Position numbers and translations under genes: made by a program. A model generated the notes under the pieces. The model made no database searches, was not told the origin of the DNA, and was given only the letters and a program-made list of their open reading frames with translations. Positions 53,951 to 60,000 of a stretch of 60,000 nucleotides of DNA are shown piece by piece. This stretch comes from Bolinopsis microptera (lineage: Eukaryota; Ctenophora; Tentaculata; Lobata; Bolinopsidae). The stretch spans positions 17,889,401-17,949,400 of the forward strand of contig NC_087082.1 of NCBI RefSeq assembly GCF_026151205.1. The letters are read 5' to 3'. How positions within the stretch are numbered: position 1 is the stretch's first letter; each line of letters starts with the position of its first letter.

Positions 53951-54383
53951 CAATAATGTTATCGATCTGGATACAAGACATTTTTGGTGAAAGACGGACA
54001 ACTATATCAGGAGCTGCAGAAAAAAACCCCCTTTTAATTGTAAAGATTGGGAAACACAGTTGTTTTTAAGTAGTGAAGGGCCTTAAGTTAAACACTTAAA
54101 ACCCTGTCTGGTTTTAAGATAGTTTCATTGTAAGAGATTAACCTAGGTGGGTTTCATACCAGTTTTTTTTATTTTTTTTTGAATTTTTGCTAAAATTAAC
54201 AAAAAATCTACGGGTATTTAAAAATTAAAAATGATTTAAATAAACTTTTTTGTAAATCTGTTATAAATCCTTTAACTTTTTTAGTTAAAAACAATTTTTG
54301 AATTGGCTGCGCCGGCAGTTTCGCCCCCTTTTCACCCCAAACTGATCAAGTTACCATTTTAAAAAGAAGATGACGAATAAAAG
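53951..54383 (+). other. Noisy sushi remnant and AT-rich end of contig
   Basis: About 53958-54030 again shows sushi-unit words (TATCGATCTGGATACAAG, ACTATATCAGGAGCTGCAGA). The rest, up to the run of N, is degraded AT-rich sequence with no recognisable feature. Confidence 0.55.
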
Positions 54384-54483
54384 NNNNNNNNNNNNNNNNN
54401 NNNNNNNNNNNNNNNNNNNNNNNNNNNNNNNNNNNNNNNNNNNNNNNNNNNNNNNNNNNNNNNNNNNNNNNNNNNNNNNNNNN
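54384..54483. other. Assembly gap (100 N)
   Basis: Exactly 100 N, the conventional size for a gap of unknown length. It follows directly on the noisy region. Clean sequence resumes on the right. Confidence 0.98.
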
Positions 54484-56447
54484 ACATACAAATTATACTT
54501 AACCGTCTACTTACTCGTTCCTATAAAGACACCACCAAAATCTCTTTAAAGCACTGCACGTGAACCTCCCAACTGTGAAGATAGCACTGGATATGAAGAC
54601 ACCTGCCTCTTAACAGGGGGGTAGTGCCATAACACTACCACCCACAGCTGGGTACACTGAAGGACACTATTAACACATGGGGAATACCCCCAACAAGCAT
54701 GTCCCCATATAGCGAGGTGCTCTGTAATATCTTATTACCAATGTCTAGCCTCACAGATCCCTCGTCCTAAAAGGGCTGCTGTTGTTGTTATTATGTGGCT
54801 AGGATACCAGCTAGCTGGCTGCTGGCTCGTGTACATTAAGTTGTGTATTGTTTGGTAAAGAAACGCCCTTACTTTACTGTTGGAAAGTTGATAAGTATCA
54901 TTGCTGTTTAAGGTTGTAAAGAAGGGCACCTAGTATTGCATCTTAGTTAGCACCATGATAGAGGTCCGTTAATGCACCCCATCCTCGATGATATCATTGA
55001 TATCGCACATCTTTCTATATATATAGTTATAAAGCGAGACGTTATATATAAAGCATATCTCATCCAGTACATACCGTCACATGCCACTTGACACCTCCAC
55101 CGAAGTGGAAAATCGTCGGTAATGCTTACCATTTGATAATTTGTATCGATTATCCGCCACAATTAGGTTGACAGCTCGCTCTGTCTGACGTGCATATCAT
55201 GGTATAACGTCCTGCTGTATTTACTTACTGGTAACTAGATAACTTCATTATAGCAGGAGGGGATCTGGGCTTATAATAACCATTGGAGACTGCAGCCCGA
55301 TTATAGGATTATAGGATTATATCAACAGTATTTAGCTCTTCTGATATATATATTATACGCAAGTGGTAGCGAGATATATGATAAGTCTGTGTCTCTATAA
55401 CTACTTCTGCTGTTGTTATGTTGTAGTTAATGTAATGTTTGTCATGATTCAACACTGGTATTACTGTTTTAGTAGTTGGTGTTCATGTATTCAACCTGGT
55501 CATCACTAGTGTAGTAAGAACTAAGATCACCATCTTTTCTGGGTTTAAGAATCTAAATTATGAAATGATCACGTGTATAATGTACGGTACATTACTGGTC
55601 ACGTGGTATAGCATACAATCTTATAAATACCCGTGAGTAACTTTGCTGTACGAACTCAGCAGTTGCAGGTCAAATTAGATATGTTGGCAGCTAGCAACCA
55701 TTTTTACAACACTGTCTTTCACGCGGTTGTAAATATTTAGTAAGTTCTACGAAATTGCATTCAGCCGGTAAATAGGTCCATAATTACTGATCAGTGATTG
55801 CACTTTTAATTGGATGACTAGGACATGAACAATGTGGGAATGTAGCACTAGTAATGGTTGTTGATATATGTCCACATGGGGGTCTTATTAATTGTAGATT
55901 TTCCAAATGTTTTCGTTGTCGTGCGGATATGAATAACATTTCAATTCTTCTACAGAAACTCAGAAGAACAGCTTCTACTTTTGTTCACTTCAAGCTTCAT
56001 ACGAGACTTCGATCCAATCATTTCTTTTCTGTTGTTGCCAGGAGGTCCGGTATATAGAGGTTTCACTGTATTTCTGTCGTTGTGTAGCACATAAAATACC
56101 TTGTAGAAACAACAGTGGAGGATAGTAGCACCACCCACCCATTATTCCCCTGGATGAAGGATTGGCCTGCTATAGGCGTAATAACTGTCCGCATTGTCCC
56201 TTGCTAATAAACGTTGAGTGTAATTGCAACGGTTACATGAGTAGGTAGGTAGTGTTTAATGTAATAAATTTCTCACCAGAGTTTGTAGTTGTTGCTGTTG
56301 AACGGCTAGTACCTTTAAATTTTTTTTTCTGTGGATATTACCTTTTGGTCCCATTAAAACATTATGATATCTTAAGAGATTCTTAATGTTTTGTGTAAAT
56401 TCAGATTTAAATTTTAAAATATAACTGAAACTAAACTTCCTCTCAGC
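54484..56447. other. Intergenic region upstream of the class C receptor gene
   Basis: No gene seen. A hairpin (GGTAGTG / CACTACC) sits near 54626. An inverted copy of the AAAGCGAGACG repeat end lies at about 55015-55050, with GACACC about 45 bp further on, as in the insertion at 12541-12848. Small ORFs here lack protein character. The proximal part probably holds the promoter of the receptor gene. Confidence 0.45.
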
Positions 56448-59400
56448 ATGATCAATACTTGGATCGTTCTTATATTTTTATTAGATCGCGGACAAGCAAC
56501 CAACAAGTAAGCACCATAATTTTCTTACTTTAAACACCTCGTTTTAGTGTTCAAATAAATGTTTTATCTTGGTTATATGATGTGTTGTTCTTATCTCATA
56601 GAACATCTTGATATCCGACCACAATGTATATTATATAATTATTGTAGGGTTCTCATGGATGATGATTTTCAAACAAATTAGGCATCATAATTGTTTTAAC
56701 TATTCGTGTTTTTTCAAACGATTCAATGATAAATAAATCATCTATTTTTTCCTCCCCAGAAGGTTCATAAGGAACATCAGAAATAAGCCATTGCACACGC
56801 TAGCTGGATTATTTCCCGTGTCAAAGCACGTGTCCCCAGACCTAGCTCCTGGACCAAAGTCTCCTGCTTCCAATGATGGTGTTTGCGAGCAGTTTGAAAA
56901 GTACGATACATAATAATATGTTAATTTTATTACTTTGTGTTTTTACTACTATGTATCCATATTCTTTTCCTTTGGAATTTACAATTGACATTATTCTACT
57001 TTTGTTAGTCGTCAACATCAAAAAACAATCTGTAAACTCTTCCGCAGTGACGGATGGTATATGATGCTGGCTATGGACTTCGCAATTGAGAAAATAAATG
57101 AACGGCAAGACTACAATTTTGAATTAGAGAGTATCAAATTAGACACTTGCGGTACTTACGAAACAGCCTTCTGGTTGAACGACTTCACTTCCGTATGAAA
57201 TTATAATTGTTATAAGTATTATAATTTTTTTTAATTGTTCACTTTAGATTTGGGGTAATTCATTGACGAATTTCCCTTGAAAATGATATACATGCATAAT
57301 ATATTCTTAAGCTTATGTCACATGAAGTTTACCATTATTAGACCTACACGACAGCGACACAAACTTTAATTACCGTACCCCTATCACTATCCAGATCATA
57401 CAATCGGACCAATTCAATGTATCGGGAATAGTGGGTGCCTCCTACAGCTCCAACAGCAAGATAGCAGCTCACGCTTCAACCATGTATGAGATCCCCATGA
57501 TATCTTATCAGAGCAGTGCTACCTCCATCAGTGACACCTACTACTTTCCTTTCTTGTTCAGGTGGGGTTTCACTTTCTTAGTTTAAAAGTTTTCACGTTT
57601 TTAGTGACCGAGGTCTTTATCTACTAAATATCGTGAATTTGCAACGGTAATATGACCGAACACTTTATAATAGCTGATAGCAGAGTGTTATGAATTATAG
57701 GGTATTTTTTTGCTGATGAATCTAATTCATTCATTCAGATAACAGAAGTACATACTTTCTTTATTGGCAGCAAATAATAGATATACTTCAGGACAATCCC
57801 AATCGATGATCTCCAGGCCATAGCTCTGAAAAACCTTCTAGCGGAGCTCAACTTGACCTACATTGCCCTGTTTTATGACTCAAGCTCGTATGGTGTTGGC
57901 TTAAAAGAAATGCTCGACAAGGACCAAAAGGGTAACAATTGTTTTTTAATATCCTTTCGAATTATTTTTCCATCATACGGTCAATTTTTTTTGCATCGTT
58001 CTTAAGGCAAACAGCGCATATATTTAAATGTTGTAAAGGCAAAAATTTGCACTAAAAATACATATCGTCTCGCTTTATAAATAGTAAGATATTGTCATTA
58101 AAATTATTCACAATCCTCACCAACTAGATTTAGGTCCAGACAAAGTTTGCTTGCTGGATGGAGGTTATATGATAAGTTTAGACGAAGATTACACTTACAA
58201 GTATGAAATCAACAAAATCATTCAAGAGGACACTATTGGAGCAATCGCCGTCTTTGGCTATAAAGGAGACTTGGAGAAGGTAGGAACTATCAGACTTAAT
58301 TATTTTGAGTCTTTTTATATGTGCGGCCAAATATCAAAATATGTTACCCCAGGTTCTTACTTTGTTAAGCAATATGTCACTGTATAAATGTTGCTTATTT
58401 TAGGTGAAAGCAGCGCTGAATAAAACGGGAGAGCGCAGTGCTGACGATTACATTTGGATAGCTAGCGACGGTTGGGCTCAGTTCGACACTGACCCGGGAT
58501 TGAGTTAGTAATTTTGGCTTCTTCTTTTGTTAAATTGGGTCCAGATACTTATAGTGAAAGAAATGTATGCAGCACACCTAATTGATGGTATAATTCATGA
58601 AATGAAAATCAGTAATATAGTAGGATTCGATACTTTAAATATAACTATCGGTTAATGCCCAATGTTTTCAGAGAAAGTCATCGGAACAACCTTTAACGCA
58701 AGCATTCTGGCAAATTTCAGCGAATTTTACGACAAAACGATGGATAAATTGATCAGTAACAGCTCTTCTTACCATGAAAACGACCAAACAGTAAAGATAT
58801 TCAAAAGATTCCAGGATAATGCTGAAATGAAAAAATTGCTAACAATGGATCCCTCTACTGAAGACAAGGTTTGCTTAAAGTATTGTTAAAACCGTTTAGC
58901 AATATGTAATTGACTGGATTAAACATTAAATCGCTTCTTCACCACCAAAAGCCCACTTTTCAATGAATTGAGTTAACTAATTGTAGGTTTTAACAACTAA
59001 TATCTTATAGATAAGCTACATTACTAATAATTGAGTTAACTAATTGTAGGTTTTAACAACTAATATTTTATAGATAAGCTACATTACTCCGGTCGTTGAA
59101 GCAGTTTTCGCCTTTGCAGAAGCCCTGAACAACGAATCCTCACTATCCCTGAGCACAAAACTCCAGGATCTACAGTAAGTGATGAATAATTTGTATGCCA
59201 TGCAGCTTACTTTTTACGAATAACTCAATCTTTACTGAAACTGAAAACCATGTTACACTATATCAACTACATTTGTTTCCAAAATGAGGCGACCCACGTA
59301 GGAGGTTTATTAAACAAAACCACTCACTCATCAGCTACAACGTATCGAAGGTGTTCGAAATCAAAGGCAACAGCCACAGCATGATAGAAAGACTTACTTA

Positions 59401-59731
59401 CGGTGACCAAAGTTACGGTGCTTACTCCTACTCTGCGTACAGGTAAGAGAAACAAACTCTTCCACTTACTGGAGAGACGTTGTTTATTACAAACATAACA
59501 TTTCCTTGCTTATCAGATTATTCGTCACTGTTCATATGTTTATTCACGATTAGCCTTTTGAAACGCGAAGTGTTATAACCAAATGATATCGGTTCCATAA
59601 AATGCAGAGTAAATAACCACTTGACCTGTCTGCAAATGTTCTATATATTTTAGAATAAGCCCTAATCAGAAACAGCGCTCATGGAGTCATAAAAGCAACT
59701 CCTATGATGTCAATCAAAGGGTTGTGAAGAG
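56448..59731 (+). CDS. Class C GPCR-like receptor, signal peptide and Venus-flytrap domain (partial)
   Basis: Exons by splice signals and matching phase: 56448-56506, 56760-56900, 57048-57192, 57395-57561, 57792-57931, 58134-58279, 58404-58503, 58672-58868, 59074-59174, 59302-59442, 59654-59731. Exon 1 encodes a signal peptide (MINTWIVLIFLLDRGQA). Then come HTLAGLFPVS, MLAMDFAIEKIN, LDTCGTYETA, VSGIVGASYSSNSKIAAH, IPMISYQSSATSISD, YIALFYDSSSYGVG, DYIWIASDGWAQFD, VVEAVFAFAEALN and VFEIKGNSHSMIERL. This order is the ligand-binding (ANF_receptor) domain of metabotropic-glutamate/calcium-sensing-type receptors. The SSxS and SATS segments sit where such receptors bind the amino-acid backbone. The cysteine-rich and 7TM regions must lie beyond the window. 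Ligand unknown. Confidence 0.85.
58066..58092. repeat. Fragment of the CGTCTCGCTTTATA repeat family
   Basis: CGTCTCGCTTTATAAATAG followed by TAAGATA, matching the end of the insertion at 12541-12848 and, inverted, 55015-55050. It lies in an intron of the receptor gene. Confidence 0.6.
58966..59091 (+). repeat. 63-bp tandem duplication spanning a 3' splice site
   Basis: The segment AATTGAGTTAACTAATTGTA through ATAAGCTACATTACT occurs twice (58966-59028 and 59029-59091). Each copy includes the acceptor TTATAG and the first 15 nt of the ninth exon. Using the first acceptor would add a TAA soon after, so the second (exon start 59074) must be the productive one. Confidence 0.85.
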
Positions 59732-60000
59732 GTAAGGGGCTGCAAGATATTGTTGATCGGAGCGATCACAGTACAAACACGCTGAGAAAGCAAGCTTCGC
59801 CTGGATATAAACACTTTATGAGAGCACTCATATTTCCCCACAAAGCATGGGTAACCGCTATAATAGTGGCATTTTAGCAGCAGTGCAGCACCAGCTTGTT
59901 TTAGTGCGAGCATGACAACGGAGTGTCTCTGTAACATCATGTAGACTGGGAAACTAGATTACTGTACATTCTTTTAACTGATCATTTTTAAAAGCCGTGA
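59732..60000. other. Intron of the receptor gene
   Basis: Starts at a GTAAGG donor. No further exon is recognised before the window ends. Confidence 0.5.

Overview
The window is intron-rich, AT-leaning metazoan DNA. It holds parts of two host genes on the + strand, buried under dense and often nested transposable elements. The mix of CR1-like, RTE-like and Penelope-type retroelements, a Ty3/Gypsy element, a THAP protein, sushi and C-type lectin modules and a class C receptor points to an invertebrate. A cnidarian is my best guess, at low confidence; no marker fixes the phylum.

Layout. 1-5155 holds degraded minus-strand exon-like fragments, a 5'-truncated LINE, a small TIR element, a quasi-palindrome and a tRNA-Gly-derived SINE. 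5156-15520 is one Ty3/Gypsy element with identical-length 133-bp LTRs and a 4-bp target duplication (GCAC). Its gag and pol are in one frame, separated by a single UGA followed by CUAG. Its pol is broken by half of a foldback element (7734-14348), which in turn carries a nearly complete minus-strand LINE. The first ORF of that LINE joins an AlkB-type 2-oxoglutarate/Fe(II) dioxygenase to an SGNH hydrolase.

17494 to about 54040 is one large, transposon-riddled host locus. It starts with a signal peptide, an I29-like propeptide and a papain-family (C1) peptidase. A C-type lectin-like domain and single-exon sushi (CCP) domains follow, then an intronless tandem sushi array, then about 25 copies of a roughly 510-bp unit. 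Each unit carries one phase 1-1 exon for a six-cysteine ephrin-receptor/GCC2-GCC3-like module. Introns and exons of this locus are invaded by a poly(A) retroposon, a CR1-like LINE, an RTE-like LINE (itself holding a THAP gene, LINE fragments and a complete foldback element), a TIR element and another LINE.

From about 38.35 kb to the 100-N gap at 54384-54483 the sequence is full of small indels and inflated homopolymers. This looks like unpolished long-read gap fill, so exon copy number and reading frames there cannot be trusted.

After the gap, 56448-59731 is the 5' half of a class C GPCR-like gene: signal peptide, then a Venus-flytrap ligand-binding domain over 11 exons, continuing past the window. 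The two host genes look unrelated in function, one a secreted modular protease/lectin/sushi protein and the other a receptor ectodomain. Both have a splice-acceptor-like sequence immediately before the start codon.
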